Shown here: positions 28,212 to 39,000 of the stretch, in pieces
Position numbering within the stretch: position 1 is the first letter of the stretch
Layout of the letters: each line of letters begins with the position of its first letter
NCBI RefSeq assembly: GCF_003287955.1
Contig: NZ_QMKP01000003.1
Location: 62,001 to 126,000, forward strand
DNA length: 64,000 bases
Source: Arthrobacter sp. AQ5-06
GTDB taxonomy: Bacteria > Actinomycetota > Actinomycetes > Actinomycetales > Micrococcaceae
Direction of reading: 5' to 3'
The notes under the pieces: model-generated
Told to the model about the DNA's origin: nothing
Seen by the model: only the letters and a program-made list of their open reading frames with translations
Database searches by the model: none
Made by a program: the position numbers and the translations under genes

Positions 28212-28709
28212 TTAGATTTCGTAGTCCAGCGGGACCGACTGGCCATAGCCGCCGGAGTGGTACAGGAGCGGCGAACCGTCGTCGCCCACTTCGCCGTCCA
28301 CAACTTCAACTACCACCACGGCGTTGTTCTCGAAGGAGAGCCGCATCTGGATCTTGCCGATCAGCCAGCCCGCGACGTCTTTGAGGATCGGGACCTCGTG
28401 CGGGCCAAGTTCCCAGTGGTCCCCGCCGAACCTGTCCTTGGTCCGCGCGAAACGGTCGGCCAGCGCCTGGTTTTCCAGACCCAGCATGTGGACGCCGAGG
28501 TAGGTGGCGTTGGCCACCGCTGGCCAGGAACTTGAACTGCGCGCCATGTTGAAGGTGAACCGCGGCGGCTGTGCTGACAATGAGGCCACGGAAGTGGCGG
28601 TAAAGCCGTAGGGCTCGCCTTGGTAGTTCACGGTGATGATGGCGACCCCGGCCGCATGCCGCCGGAACATTTCCTTGAAGGTGCCCTCGAACGGCGTCTT
28701 GTCTGTCAT
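28212..28709 (-). CDS. Flavin reductase family protein
   Basis: 165-residue FMN-binding split-barrel protein of the flavin reductase-like family, which reduces FMN or FAD with NAD(P)H for partner monooxygenases or acts as a flavoprotein. Signatures are FRRHAAGVAIITVNYQGEPYGFTATSVASLSAQPP at the N-terminus, FTFNMARSSSSWPAV, and DRFARTKDRFGGDHWE. No monooxygenase gene adjoins it, so its partner is unknown. It converges on dnaE with no room for a long terminator between them. Confidence 0.88.
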   Translation of the reverse strand: MTDKTPFEGTFKEMFRRHAAGVAIITVNYQGEPYGFTATSVASLSAQPPRFTFNMARSSSSWPAVANATYLGVHMLGLENQALADRFARTKDRFGGDHWELGPHEVPILKDVAGWLIGKIQMRLSFENNAVVVVEVVDGEVGDDGSPLLYHSGGYGQSVPLDYEI

Positions 28710-28869
28710 CTTGAAGGTTGCTCCCTGAAAAAGCAGGCTGAAATGGATTCTTCCTTAAGGGTATTAGTCCCCGCCGGACAGGGAGCAATCGTTTGACCCA
28801 GCACGTCATCTGTCAAGACAGCCGACGTCATCTGATCGGCCACACCCGACATTTGTTAAGGTTTGTTTC

Positions 28870-29403
28870 ATGAGACAACACATCAGCCGCCGGTCTTCCC
28901 GGCTGCCGTGGAAATGGTTTGCCGCTGCTGCTGCCGGTGGTGTTCCCGTCGGCCTGCTGTGGTGGCTACTCGCCCCAGGGGGGATGAACCTGATTACCCG
29001 CAACCCCGCCTTGGCGGACGGGACTAATCCGGAGGTATGGCTGCTGAGGGACCTCACCCTTGCTGGACTGTGCGTCTTCGCGGGGTGTCTGGTGGCCGTC
29101 TTCTTGACCGACAAGGGCGGCCGCAATGAGCAGGCGGCCTTTCTCCTGGGCCTGGCCGGGGGACTGGGCGGTGCCCTGATCGCGTGGCTGACTGGCGTGC
29201 TTGCGGGCCAGTTGTGGGGCGGACCCGCAGACACGTCGGTCAATGCCAGCGTCGCTTTCTCGCTCCGGTCCCTGCCCGTGCTGATCCTGTGGCCGGCCGC
29301 GACTGCCACGTCCGTGTTTGTCCTGAGCCTGATGAACCTGCTCAAGGGCGGGCCCGGGAGTGCGGGTACGCCGGTAGCCGAAGGCAACGCACCAGGCGCG
29401 TAA
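28870..29403 (+). CDS. Membrane protein of unknown function (four predicted TM segments)
   Basis: 177 residues. Hydrophobic segments lie at about 17-36, 62-81, 92-113 and 135-158, separated by short loops, with a short basic N-terminus (RQHISRRSSRLPWK) and a Gly/Pro-rich C-terminal tail. No catalytic or binding motif is evident. It ends ten bases before the hisD GTG start and on the same strand, so the two may share a transcript, but there is no evident link to histidine synthesis. I do not recognise the family. Confidence 0.75.
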   Translation: MRQHISRRSSRLPWKWFAAAAAGGVPVGLLWWLLAPGGMNLITRNPALADGTNPEVWLLRDLTLAGLCVFAGCLVAVFLTDKGGRNEQAAFLLGLAGGLGGALIAWLTGVLAGQLWGGPADTSVNASVAFSLRSLPVLILWPAATATSVFVLSLMNLLKGGPGSAGTPVAEGNAPGA

Positions 29404-29412
29404 AATGGACCG

Positions 29413-30789
29413 GTGACCATTTCTCCTGAATTTCCAGCCTCCCCTCCTGCCGCCGCTGTCAGCTTCCGGACGGTCGACCTTCGGGGCAGGGGCCTGACAC
29501 TTGCCGGTTTGCGCGCCGCCGTTCCCCGTGCCCGGCAGCACACCGTGGCGGATGCGGAACAAAAGGTACTGGACATCATCAAAGCCGTCCGCGAGGACGG
29601 CTTCACCGCACTCAGCGACCTGGCACTCCGTTTCGACGGAGTCCAGCAGGTCCACCCACGCGTCCCGGCGGCCTCGTTGGCCCGGGCGCTGGCGGAGCTG
29701 GATCCGGCGGTGCGCGGCGCGCTGGAAGAATCCATCAGCCGGGCCCGGCGCTTCGCGGACGGGCAGCTGCCGCGCGATCTCGACGTCGAACTCGGCGACG
29801 GTGCGCTGGTGAGCCAGAACTGGGTGCCGGTATCGCGGGTGGGCTTGTACGTCCCCGGCGGCCTCGCCGTCTATCCGTCGTCGGTCATCATGAATGTTGT
29901 CCCGGCGCTGGCTGCGGGAGTGCAGTCCATCGCCCTGGCATCGCCGCCGCAGAAGGACTTCGGTGGCCTCCCGCACCCCACCATCCTCGCGGCAGCGGCC
30001 CTGCTCGGCATCGACGAGGTCTACGCCATCGGCGGTGCACAGGCCATCGCTGCCTTCGCCTACGGCGTGGCGGCAAATGACGCCGGGCCGGCGCTCGAGC
30101 CCGTTGATGTAGTCACGGGTCCGGGAAACATTTTTGTGGCAACGGCGAAGCGCCTCGTCAAGGGTGTGGTGGGAATCGATTCCGAGGCGGGGACCACCGA
30201 AATCGCCATCCTGGCTGATTCAACGGCGCAGCCTGACCTCGTGGCAGCAGACCTGATCAGCCAGGCGGAACACGACCCTCAGGCGGCCTCGGTGCTCATC
30301 ACGGACTCGGAGGACCTTGCCGCGGCAGTCCGCACCGAACTGGATCGGAAGGCGGCCGGCACCAAGCACTCCGCGCGCGTATTTGAGGCGCTGTCCGGCC
30401 CGCAGTCGGGAGTTGTCCTGGTGGAGGACCTGGAACAAGGCATCGCCGCCTGCGACGCCTACGCCGCTGAACACCTTGAAATCATGACCGCGGACGCGCC
30501 GGCGGTAGCTGCCCGGATCCGGAACGCCGGGGCGATCTTTGTGGGGGACTACAGTCCTGTCAGCCTGGGCGACTACTGCGCCGGCTCCAACCACGTCTTG
30601 CCCACCAGCGGGACAGCGGCGTTTTCCTCCGGACTGAACGTCACCACCTTCCTGCGCGCCATCCAGGTCATCAACTACAGCCGGGCGGCGCTGCAGGAAG
30701 TCAGCGGCCACATCGTGAGCCTGGCCGGTGCCGAGGACCTGCCGGCGCACGGTGAAGCTGTCACGGCACGCTTCCGGGAGGCCCGCTGA
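29413..30789 (+). CDS. hisD: Histidinol dehydrogenase
   Basis: Zinc enzyme catalysing the last two steps of histidine synthesis, histidinol to histidine, with two NAD. 458 residues. Signatures include [57 protein letters not shown], and the catalytic Glu-His in [23 protein letters not shown] is near the end. The start is GTG at 29413. In many actinobacteria hisD opens a his operon, but here it is followed by nrdR, so the other his genes are elsewhere. Confidence 0.97.
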   Translation: MTISPEFPASPPAAAVSFRTVDLRGRGLTLAGLRAAVPRARQHTVADAEQKVLDIIKAVREDGFTALSDLALRFDGVQQVHPRVPAASLARALAELDPAVRGALEESISRARRFADGQLPRDLDVELGDGALVSQNWVPVSRVGLYVPGGLAVYPSSVIMNVVPALAAGVQSIALASPPQKDFGGLPHPTILAAAALLGIDEVYAIGGAQAIAAFAYGVAANDAGPALEPVDVVTGPGNIFVATAKRLVKGVVGIDSEAGTTEIAILADSTAQPDLVAADLISQAEHDPQAASVLITDSEDLAAAVRTELDRKAAGTKHSARVFEALSGPQSGVVLVEDLEQGIAACDAYAAEHLEIMTADAPAVAARIRNAGAIFVGDYSPVSLGDYCAGSNHVLPTSGTAAFSSGLNVTTFLRAIQVINYSRAALQEVSGHIVSLAGAEDLPAHGEAVTARFREAR

Positions 30790-30821
30790 CGCAGCAGGTC
30801 TGCGGGGCAGGCTGCAGGCAC

Positions 30822-30867
30822 CACTACATGTGGTAATTACAGGATTGTTATTCCGCTACATGTAGTC
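30822..30867 (+). promoter_or_regulatory. Paired NrdR boxes upstream of nrdR
   Basis: CACTACATGTGGTA at 30822-30835 and CGCTACATGTAGTC at 30854-30867 are two similar palindromic 14-mers 32 bases apart, three helical turns. They match the layout of known tandem NrdR boxes (consensus ACACWATATATWGTGT, C-T-A-C-A-T core in actinobacteria). They end about 73 bases before the nrdR ATG and suggest autoregulation. Confidence 0.75.
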
Positions 30868-30939
30868 GTAAACTGAGAGGCGGAGAGGTCCGCCGGGCCG
30901 GAAACATCGGGGCCGGAAGACATCGAGGGAGGGGACACC

Positions 30940-31446
30940 ATGTACTGTCCATTTTGCCGCAATCCCGACTCCCGCGTTGTGGACAGCCGCATGGCCGACG
31001 ACGGCTCGGCCATCCGCCGCCGCCGGCAGTGCCCGGAATGCGGCCGCAGGTTCACCACCGTGGAAACCACCAGCCTTTCGGTGATCAAACGCTCCGGGGT
31101 GGGCGAACCCTTCAGCCGCGGCAAGGTCATCAACGGCGTGCGTAAGGCATGCCAGGGCCGGCCGGTCAGCGAAGACGACCTGGCGCTCCTTGCCCAAGAG
31201 GTGGAGGAGCAGATCCGCGCCTCGGGCGCGGCCGAGATCGACGCCCACGAAGTTGGCCTGATCATCCTTGGTCCGCTTCAGAAGCTTGACCAGGTGGCCT
31301 ACCTTCGGTTCGCCAGCGTATACCAGGCCTTCGAATCCCTCGAGGACTTCGAGACCGCCATTGCACTGCTCCGCCACGAGTCCGTGGACGAAGGCGCGCA
31401 ACCCGCGGCGGCGCCCGCCAAGAGCTCCGAAAAGAGCCCCCTGTAA
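30940..31446 (+). CDS. nrdR: Transcriptional repressor NrdR
   Basis: ATP/dATP-sensing repressor of ribonucleotide reductase genes. 168 residues: a zinc ribbon with Cys3, Cys6, Cys31 and Cys34 ([17 protein letters not shown] and [13 protein letters not shown]), then an ATP-cone domain (about 48-138: [24 protein letters not shown]). The C-terminal tail is Ala/Pro-rich and longer than in E. coli (149 residues). Two NrdR boxes sit just upstream. No nrd structural genes lie in the window. Confidence 0.97.
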   Translation: MYCPFCRNPDSRVVDSRMADDGSAIRRRRQCPECGRRFTTVETTSLSVIKRSGVGEPFSRGKVINGVRKACQGRPVSEDDLALLAQEVEEQIRASGAAEIDAHEVGLIILGPLQKLDQVAYLRFASVYQAFESLEDFETAIALLRHESVDEGAQPAAAPAKSSEKSPL

Positions 31447-31523
31447 GCTCCGGTGGCGGCCGCGGAGGGGAATCCGCCGCCACCACCGGCACCGGCTGCC
31501 CCGCGGCGCCGGTCTGCCCCCGG

Positions 31524-32327
31524 TTACTTTGTGAGCTTGTGCTTCACGGCAATTTCGACAGCGGCACCGACGATCCCGGCCTCATTCTTGAGTTCAGCTG
31601 GCACGATCCGCGTGCGCAGTTTCAGGTGCGGAAGGTATTCGTCCGCGCGCTTGGAGATGCCCCCGCCAACGATGAACAACTCGGGTGAGAACAGGAATTC
31701 CACGTGGGAGAAGTAGCGCTGCAGCAGGACGCTGTATTCCTCCCAGCTCAGGCCGTCCCGTTCGCGGGCCACGGCTGAGGCTTTGCTTTCGGCGTCATAG
31801 CCGTCGATCTCCAGGTGCCCCAGTTCTGCGTTGGGGACGAGGCGGCCGTCGAAGATGAATGCTGAGCCAATTCCGGTGCCGAGGGTGATCACCAGGACAG
31901 TGCCGTCCACGCCCTTACCCGCGCCATAACGGGCCTCCGCCAACCCGGCGGCGTCGGCGTCGTTGATGACCTCCACCGGGCGGCCAAGCCGTGCGGTGAG
32001 TAAGGCGTCAATGTCGGTGTTGAGCCAACTCTTGTCCACATTGGCTGCCGAATGGACCACTCCATGCTGGATGATGCCGGGGAATGTGACGCCCACGGGC
32101 GAATCCGCGTCCGGCGCCTCCGGGCGGCTTGAAAGCTCGGCGACAACTTGCGCTACGACGTCGGCTACGGCGTCAGGCGTGGCGGGCTGGGGCGTAGGCA
32201 CGCGGAAGCGCTCACCCAGGAGCTTGCCTTTTTTCAGGTCGACAATGCCGCCCTTGATTCCCGTGCCGCCGATGTCAATGCCGATCAGCGGGGCGTTCTT
32301 GTGCGACTTCTCGTCCTTCTTGGCCAA
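31524..32327 (-). CDS. ppgK: Polyphosphate glucokinase
   Basis: ROK-type sugar kinase that phosphorylates glucose using inorganic polyphosphate (and often ATP), a largely actinobacterial activity. 267 residues, with DIGGTGIKG at 18-26 (phosphate loop), [42 protein letters not shown] with the catalytic Asp, and TLGTGIGSA. The ELGH part ([15 protein letters not shown]) lacks the usual ROK zinc-binding Cys cluster, as in other PPGKs. It converges on nrdR. Confidence 0.93.
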   Translation of the reverse strand: MAKKDEKSHKNAPLIGIDIGGTGIKGGIVDLKKGKLLGERFRVPTPQPATPDAVADVVAQVVAELSSRPEAPDADSPVGVTFPGIIQHGVVHSAANVDKSWLNTDIDALLTARLGRPVEVINDADAAGLAEARYGAGKGVDGTVLVITLGTGIGSAFIFDGRLVPNAELGHLEIDGYDAESKASAVARERDGLSWEEYSVLLQRYFSHVEFLFSPELFIVGGGISKRADEYLPHLKLRTRIVPAELKNEAGIVGAAVEIAVKHKLTK

Positions 32328-32383
32328 TGTTGTTCCGTTCGTGGCAGGGCGGGCAGGTCGGCCGGACGGCTGACCGGAAAATT

Positions 32384-33262
32384 TCAGGGGAGCGTGAGGA
32401 TTTCGGCGCCGGACTCTGTCACCAGCAGCGTGTGCTCAAACTGGGCGGTCCGCTTGTGGTCGCGGGTGACAACTGTCCAATCGTCTTCCCACATGTCCCA
32501 TTCGATGGTGCCGAGGGTCAGCATGGGTTCGATGGTGAACACCATGCCAGTCTCGATGACTGTGTTGTAGGCCGGCGCTGCATCATAGTGCGGGATGATC
32601 AGGCCTGTATGGAACGCTTCGCCGACGCCGTGGCCGGTGAAGTCCCGCACCACGCCGTAGCCGAAACGCTTGGCGTAGGACTGGATGGCCCGGCCGATCA
32701 CGTTGATCTCCCGGCCGGGAGCCACGGCTTTGATGGCACGGTTGAGGGATTCCCGGGTGCGCTCCACCAGCAGGCGCGATTCCTCGTCGACGTCGCCCAC
32801 CAGGAATGTGTGGTTCGTGTCGCCGTGGACTCCGTTGATAAAAGCTGTGATGTCGATGTTGAGGATGTCGCCGTCCTGGACCACGGTGCTGTCCGGGATG
32901 CCGTGGCAGATCACTTCATTCAGCGACGAGCACAGGGATTTCGGGAACCCGCGGTAACCAAGCGTGGACGGGTAGGCCTTGTGGTCCAGCAGGAATTCGT
33001 GACCCACCTTGTCCAACTGGTCGGTGGTCACGCCGGGCCTGATGTGGTTGCCCACCTCAACGATGGCCTGTGCCGCGATCCGGCTGGCGATCCGGATTTT
33101 CTCAACGGTCTCGGCGGATTTGATCTCGGAGCCGGTGAACTTGGCCGGGCCGGGCTTGCCCACGTATTCCGGGCGCGGGATGGACGCGGGAACGGGGAGC
33201 TGCGGGCTGACGGTTCCCTGGGTAAGGGTGCCGGTGGGTGCAGTCGAGGCTAGGGAAGGCAT
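32384..33262 (-). CDS. map: Methionine aminopeptidase type I
   Basis: Removes the initiator methionine from nascent proteins. 292 residues with an N-terminal extension of about 40 residues, as in actinobacterial MapB. The metal-binding residues are in [16 protein letters not shown] (two Asp), [11 protein letters not shown] (His), FTIEPML (Glu) and [10 protein letters not shown] (Glu). The N-terminal extension carries a Pro-rich stretch ([16 protein letters not shown]) known from the SH3-binding-motif-containing MetAPs of mycobacteria. It lies 56 bases upstream of ppgK on the same strand. Confidence 0.96.
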   Translation of the reverse strand: MPSLASTAPTGTLTQGTVSPQLPVPASIPRPEYVGKPGPAKFTGSEIKSAETVEKIRIASRIAAQAIVEVGNHIRPGVTTDQLDKVGHEFLLDHKAYPSTLGYRGFPKSLCSSLNEVICHGIPDSTVVQDGDILNIDITAFINGVHGDTNHTFLVGDVDEESRLLVERTRESLNRAIKAVAPGREINVIGRAIQSYAKRFGYGVVRDFTGHGVGEAFHTGLIIPHYDAAPAYNTVIETGMVFTIEPMLTLGTIEWDMWEDDWTVVTRDHKRTAQFEHTLLVTESGAEILTLP

Positions 33263-33382
33263 AGATTGATCATATAAGGCACCGCATTAGGCCAAGTAAC
33301 TGGAAGTCCCAAGCTGTCTGCATCAACGTTTAAGTTACGTGGATCACGGCAGGGTCCCCGCCAGCCGGAACGAGGAGCACCG

Positions 33383-33547
33383 ATGACTGAGTACTGGTAC
33401 AACGTAAACACCCACGAAGTGGAAGAAGACGCACTCTCGGACTGGAGCCAGCTGATCGGCCCATACAAAACGCGGGAAGAGGCCGAACACGCCCTCGAAA
33501 AGGTCCGGGCCCGCAACGAGGCCTGGGAAAAGGGCGACGAGGACTAA
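33383..33547 (+). CDS. Small SPOR-like conserved protein
   Basis: 54 residues, MTEYWYNVNTHEVEEDALSD at the start, then WSQLIGPYKTREEAEHALEK and a charged end. The pattern of YWYNV, GPYKTREEAE and a final helix is that of short SPOR-domain-like proteins found next to map in actinobacteria. The ATG has AGGAG seven to eleven bases upstream (CGAGGAGCACCG), and the reading frame is closed by TAA. It is divergent from map and convergent with panB. Function unknown; it may bind peptidoglycan or be cytosolic, as no signal peptide is present. Confidence 0.8.
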   Translation: MTEYWYNVNTHEVEEDALSDWSQLIGPYKTREEAEHALEKVRARNEAWEKGDED

Positions 33548-33580
33548 ACCGCAGCCTGGTGACGGCCCGGAACGTGGATC

Positions 33581-34483
33581 CTAGAAGGAATGCTCCGGGC
33601 CGGGGAACTGGCCTGAACGGACCTCGTCGCCGTACGCCTTCGCTGCTTCGCTGAGGGTGGTGCGCAGGTCGGCGTACTGTTTGACGAACTTCGCCATCCT
33701 GCCGCCGCGGAACCCTGCCATGTCCTGCCACACCAGTACCTGTCCGGTGGTGGCATTGCCGGCGCCGATCCCGACCGTCGGCACGCTGACCGCCGCATCA
33801 ACGGCGGCTGCTGTGTCCGCCGGAACCATTTCCATCAGGACGGCGAACGCCCCCGCCTCAGCCAGCGCGACGGCGTCGTCGATCAGGCGCTGCGCGTCAT
33901 CCCCGCGGCCCTGGACCCGGTAACCGCCCAGCGCATGTTCACTCTGGGGGGTGAAGCCAATATGGGCCATGACCGGGACGCCGGCCTGGACCATGGCCCG
34001 GACGGTCTCCGCATAGTACTTTCCGCCCTCGATCTTGACAGCATGGGCCAGCCCCTCCTTGAGGAACCGGACGCCTGTTTCCACACCCTGCTGCGCCGAG
34101 ACTTCATAACTGCCGAACGGCAGGTCTGCCACCACCAGGGCGCGCTTGGCGGACCGCGCCACGGCGCGGCAGAGAGGCAGGAGTTCATCCACCGTGACCG
34201 GCAGGCTGGTCTCGTTGCCGAACACATTGTTGGATGCCGAATCGCCCACCAAGAGGACCTCGATGCCGGCCTGGTCGAAGATCTCCGCGCTGTACTGTTC
34301 GTAGGCGGTCAGCATGGCGAAGCGTTTGCCGTCCCGCTTGGCCTGCTGCAGGTGGTGGATGCGCACCCTGGGTGCGGGCTTCGCGTTCACTTCCGACGAC
34401 GGCTGCACCGGTGCAGGTCCGTTTCCGTAAGGTGCGTGTACTTCAGCGGACGCGCTTGACTCAGAGTTATTAATTGAGGCCAT
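33581..34483 (-). CDS. panB: 3-methyl-2-oxobutanoate hydroxymethyltransferase
   Basis: First enzyme of pantothenate synthesis, adding a hydroxymethyl group from methylene-tetrahydrofolate to ketoisovalerate. 300 residues from the ATG at 34481-34483. Signatures: [33 protein letters not shown] with the metal-binding Asp, [36 protein letters not shown] and [15 protein letters not shown]. The first 40 residues are low-complexity and extra to the family core. The reading frame continues upstream to 34762 but enters the glnA2 control region and is not family-like. Confidence 0.96.
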   Translation of the reverse strand: MASINNSESSASAEVHAPYGNGPAPVQPSSEVNAKPAPRVRIHHLQQAKRDGKRFAMLTAYEQYSAEIFDQAGIEVLLVGDSASNNVFGNETSLPVTVDELLPLCRAVARSAKRALVVADLPFGSYEVSAQQGVETGVRFLKEGLAHAVKIEGGKYYAETVRAMVQAGVPVMAHIGFTPQSEHALGGYRVQGRGDDAQRLIDDAVALAEAGAFAVLMEMVPADTAAAVDAAVSVPTVGIGAGNATTGQVLVWQDMAGFRGGRMAKFVKQYADLRTTLSEAAKAYGDEVRSGQFPGPEHSF

Positions 34484-34747
34484 GGCAAGAGCGTAATGCG
34501 GCAGGAGCAGTCCTAGCCAACGTGGACGGACCGGTGGGCCGTGATCCGCGTCATATTCTGGCGTCCGCCGCAGGGCATTTTTGCCACCGGTCGGCGCGGC
34601 CGTCAATGGTTGCCGTGTTAACGCTGTGTTACGGGCGGTGCGGTCGCCGCATTGAAGCCGATTGCTTAGTAAAGTGATGGTGAACTGCTGCCGGCTGCCG
34701 CTTCCGCGGACCCGGGGCATGAACGATTGACCGGAGAAGAGGCCATC

Positions 34748-36088
34748 ATGGACCGCCAGCAAGAGTTTGTCCTGCGCACCATCGAGGAGCGCGACGTACG
34801 GTTCGTACGTTTGTGGTTCACCGACGTCGTGGGTTCACTCAAATCGGTGGCACTCGCCCCGGCCGAGGTCGAAGGTGCCTTTGAGGAAGGGCTCGGTTTC
34901 GACGGTTCAGCCATCGAAGGCCTGGCACGCGTGTTCGAATCGGACATGCTGGCGCAACCCGATCCGTCCACCTTCCAGATCCTGCCGTGGCGCGGCGAGA
35001 CCGAACAGACCTCCCGCATGTTCTGCGACATCCTGACTCCGGACGGCGAACCGTCGGCCGCGGATCCCCGCAACGTCCTCAAGCGCACGCTGGCCAAGGC
35101 TGCGGACATGGGCTTTACGTGCTACACGCACCCGGAGATCGAGTTCTACCTCCTTAAGTCGCAGCAGCCCGGGCCCGACGGCGCGCCGGTTCCCGTAGAC
35201 GAGGGCGGCTACTTCGATCACGTTCCCGGCGGCGTGGCACAGGATTTCCGCCGCACGGCCGTGACCATGCTGGAGTCCGTGGGTATTTCGGTGGAGTTCA
35301 GCCACCATGAAGCCGGTCCCGGCCAGAACGAGATCGACCTGCGCTATGCGGACGCCCTGCAGACGGCTGACAACATCATGACGTTCCGCACGGTGATCAA
35401 GGAAGTTGCCCTCCAGCAGGGAACCTACGCCACGTTTATGCCCAAGCCTTTCACCGACCACCCCGGCTCCGGGATGCACACGCACTTCTCCCTGTTCGAG
35501 GGCGACACCAACGCATTTTATGAGGCGGGCGCCGAATTCCAGCTTTCCAAGACGGCCCGCCAGTTTATCGCAGGCATCCTGAAGCATGCTCCCGAGTTCA
35601 CGGCTGTGACCAACCAGTTCGTGAACTCCTACAAGAGGCTCTGGGGTGGCGGCGAAGCGCCGAGCTACCTCAGCTGGGGCCACAACAACCGTTCGGCCCT
35701 GGTCCGGGTCCCGCTATACAAGCCAGGCAAGGGCCAGTCGGCCCGCATCGAATACCGCGGCATTGATTCTGCAGCGAACCCCTACCTTGCCTATGCCGTC
35801 TTGCTGGGGGCCGGACTTAAGGGGATCGAAGAAGGCTACGACCTGCCCGCCGCAGCAGAGGACGACGTCTGGTCACTGAGCTCCGCCGAGCGCCGTGCCA
35901 TGGGCCACGACCCCCTGCCCGCCAGCCTTCACGATGCCATCAGGTCCATGGAGGACTCCGAACTGATGCCGCAGATCCTTGGTGAGCAGGTCTTCGAGTA
36001 CTTCCTGCGCAACAAGCGTGCCGAATGGCAGGACTACCGGCTGCAGGTGACGCCCTACGAACTGCAGCGCAACCTCGGCATCCTTTAG
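34748..36088 (+). CDS. glnA2: Glutamine synthetase-like GlnA2
   Basis: Second type-I glutamine synthetase homologue. 446 residues from the ATG at 34748, the usual length of actinobacterial GlnA2. N-terminal [70 protein letters not shown] and [19 protein letters not shown] match GS active-site blocks. The region matching the adenylylation loop reads [14 protein letters not shown], with Trp375 where GlnA has a modifiable Tyr, so it is probably not controlled by GlnE. Whether it makes glutamine or acts on another substrate is open. glnE begins seven bases later. Confidence 0.92.
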   Translation: MDRQQEFVLRTIEERDVRFVRLWFTDVVGSLKSVALAPAEVEGAFEEGLGFDGSAIEGLARVFESDMLAQPDPSTFQILPWRGETEQTSRMFCDILTPDGEPSAADPRNVLKRTLAKAADMGFTCYTHPEIEFYLLKSQQPGPDGAPVPVDEGGYFDHVPGGVAQDFRRTAVTMLESVGISVEFSHHEAGPGQNEIDLRYADALQTADNIMTFRTVIKEVALQQGTYATFMPKPFTDHPGSGMHTHFSLFEGDTNAFYEAGAEFQLSKTARQFIAGILKHAPEFTAVTNQFVNSYKRLWGGGEAPSYLSWGHNNRSALVRVPLYKPGKGQSARIEYRGIDSAANPYLAYAVLLGAGLKGIEEGYDLPAAAEDDVWSLSSAERRAMGHDPLPASLHDAIRSMEDSELMPQILGEQVFEYFLRNKRAEWQDYRLQVTPYELQRNLGIL

Positions 36089-36094
36089 GCGGGG

Positions 36095-39000
36095 GTGAGC
36101 CTCGCACGCCGCCTCATCTCAGCCGGCTTCAGTGATCTGGAGAAGGGTGAGCGATTCCTGGCTGCCCGGGAACTGGACGGCCTGGACCCCGACAGGATTT
36201 TCGCCGGGCTGCAGCTGGCTGCCAACCCCGACACCGCACTGCAGTCGCTGGTTCGGCTGATTGAAAAGCACCCCGGTCTCCGAGAGCTGGCGGCGGCTGA
36301 TCCGGAGATCAGCGAGCCGCTGTATCGGGTCCTCGGGGCATCCGAAGCGCTGGGCGAATTCCTCATCCGGCACCCGGAACACCTCGATGCCTTCGAAGTC
36401 ACGGCCAGTCCCGAGCCACTTCAGGCAGATGCGGAACAGCTCCGCTCTGTCCTCCTGAAATCTGTCCGCGCAGAACCCGGATCAGCCCGGCCAGTGGCGG
36501 GAATGACCGGAGCCGACGCCTATGCTGCGCTGCGGTCGGCCTACCGCCGCGGGGTGGTGGACCTGGCGGTCAAGGACATGTGCGCAGCTGACCCGCTGGA
36601 TTTTATGCCCGCCGTCGGAGCTGAACTCGCCGATCTGGCGGGAGCCGCGATCGAAGCTGCGCTGGCAGTTGCCCGTGCCGAGGCTGCTGAGCAGTTCAGC
36701 GCCGGGGAGGTGGCCGCCGTTGGCCTGGCCGTCATCGGGATGGGCAAATGCGGAGCGCGGGAACTGAACTATATTTCCGACGTCGACGTCATCTACGTGA
36801 TCGACGCCGGCGACCTGGACGACGCCCGTGCCAACACCATCGGCACAGCCTTGGCCACCGGCATTTCCCGGGCCATCTCCTCGGTGGCACGTGAGCCCGG
36901 CCTCTGGGAAGTTGACGCCAACCTGCGGCCCGAGGGCAAGTCCGGCCCCCTGGTCCGAACCTTGGCCTCGCACGAAAGTTACTACGCCCGATGGGCCGAG
37001 AGCTGGGAATTCCAGGCGCTCCTGAAGGCACGGACCATCGCCGGCGACAAGGATCTAGGGGAGCGCTACGAAAACGCGGTGGCCCCACTGATCTGGAGCT
37101 CCGCGGGCCGGGAAGGGTTCGTGGAGTCCGTGCAGGCGATGCGCCGCCGGGTCACCGAACATATCCCGGCAGCGGAGGAACAGCGGCAGATCAAGCTTGG
37201 CCGCGGCGGTCTCAGGGACGTGGAGTTCACCGTCCAACTGCTCCAGCTGGTGCATGGAAAATCCGACGAAACCCTCCGCCGCAGGGATACTACCGCAGCC
37301 ATAGCGGCCCTGTCAGCCGGGGGCTACATCGGCAGGTCCGACGCCGCCGCTTTCGATCACGCCTACCGGTACCTGCGCCTCCTGGAGCACCGCATCCAGC
37401 TGTTCCAGCTCCGGCGGACGCACCTGATGCCAGTCAGCGAAGCGGCACAGCGTGCCCTCGCAAAGGCCGTGCTTAGCCCGTTCTCCAATGACAGGCCGCC
37501 GCCGGCTTCGCTGCTGGCCACCTGGCAGAAAACTAAACGCTCTGTCCGCGAACTGCACGAACGTATTTTCTACCGCCCGCTGCTTAACACCGCGGCCAAA
37601 CTCAGCAGCGAGGACGCCAGGCTGACACCTGAGGCCGCCCAGGGCCGCCTTGCCGCGCTGGGCTATCGCGACCCGCGGGGCGCGATGCGGCACATCGAGG
37701 CGCTCACAGCCGGTGTCAGCCGGCGTGCAGCCCTGCAACGCCAGCTGCTGCCCATCCTGCTGGACTGGCTCGCCGAAGGTGTTGATCCCGACGCCGGGCT
37801 GCTCGCGTTCCGGCGCGTCAGTGAGGCCCTTGGCACCACCCACTGGTATCTGGGCATGCTCCGCGATTCCACAGCCGCGGCCGAACGTCTGTGCCACGTA
37901 CTATCCAATTCACGGCTGATTGCTGACCTGCTGGAGGTGTCGCCGGAATCGGTGGCATGGCTGGGCACCAACAAAGACCTTGTGCCGCTGGGCTTCGAAG
38001 CCCAATGGCAGGAGATCACGTCCAAAATGTCGCGCCACTCGGACCCGGAAAACGCCATCAGGCTGATCAGGCTGATCAGGCGCAGGGAGATCCTGCGGAT
38101 CGCGATCGCCGATTCTGCCGGGCTTCTCAATCAGGACCACGTGGGCGCGGCGCTGGCGGACACCGACCGGGCAGCGGTGCTGGGCGCCCTGCGCGTGGCC
38201 GAAGGCATCGTCTCCGCTGAGGGACCGCTGAAGACCGCGTTGCTGGTGGTGGCAATGGGCCGCCAGGGCGGCCGCGAGATCGGCTACGGCTCCGACGCCG
38301 ATGTGATGTACGTGCACCGCGCGGTGCCGGGCTATACCGACGAGGAAGCGCAGGATCAGGCGGCCCGGATCGTCTCCAAGGTCTCCAGCCTGCTCACCCA
38401 GCCACTCAAACCGGCCATCATGGCCGAGCGGGTGCTGCAGATGGACGCGGATCTGCGGCCCGAAGGCAAGAACGGCGCCATGGTCCGCTCCCTCGATTCG
38501 TTCGCCGAATATTACCGCCGCTGGTCGTTGATCTGGGAAGCGCAGGCGCTGCTGCGGGCCCGGCCCATGGCGGGCGACGATGCCCTGGCTGAGGACTTCC
38601 TGGCCCTCATCGACCCGATCAGGTACCCGGAGTCGATTTCGGAGCAGGATGTCCGGGAGGTTCGCAGGGTCAAAGCGCGGGTGGAAGCGGAGCGGTTGCC
38701 GCGCGGGGCCGACCCGGCACGCCACCTGAAGCTTGGCCGCGGGGGACTGAGCGACGTCGAGTGGCTGGTGCAGCTCCTTCAGCTCCAGCACGCGGCCAAG
38801 CACCCGGAACTGCGGACAACGTCCACGGTGGAGGCCCTTGAAGCCGCGGCTTCACTGGACCTGCTCGCCGGGCCCGACGCGAAGCTGCTGGTCGACGCGT
38901 GGCGGCTCGCCAGCCGGATCCGGTCCGCCAACGTCATCTGGAGTGGCAGGGCGTCGGACATGCTGCCGTCCGCGCGGGGGGACCTTGAGGCGGTGGCCCG

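Noticed and set aside
34617..34632. GTAAC/GTTAAC sequence upstream of glnA2 as a GlnR box
   Set aside because: Only one half-site fits and the spacing to the second is off by one; too weak compared with the glnA boxes.
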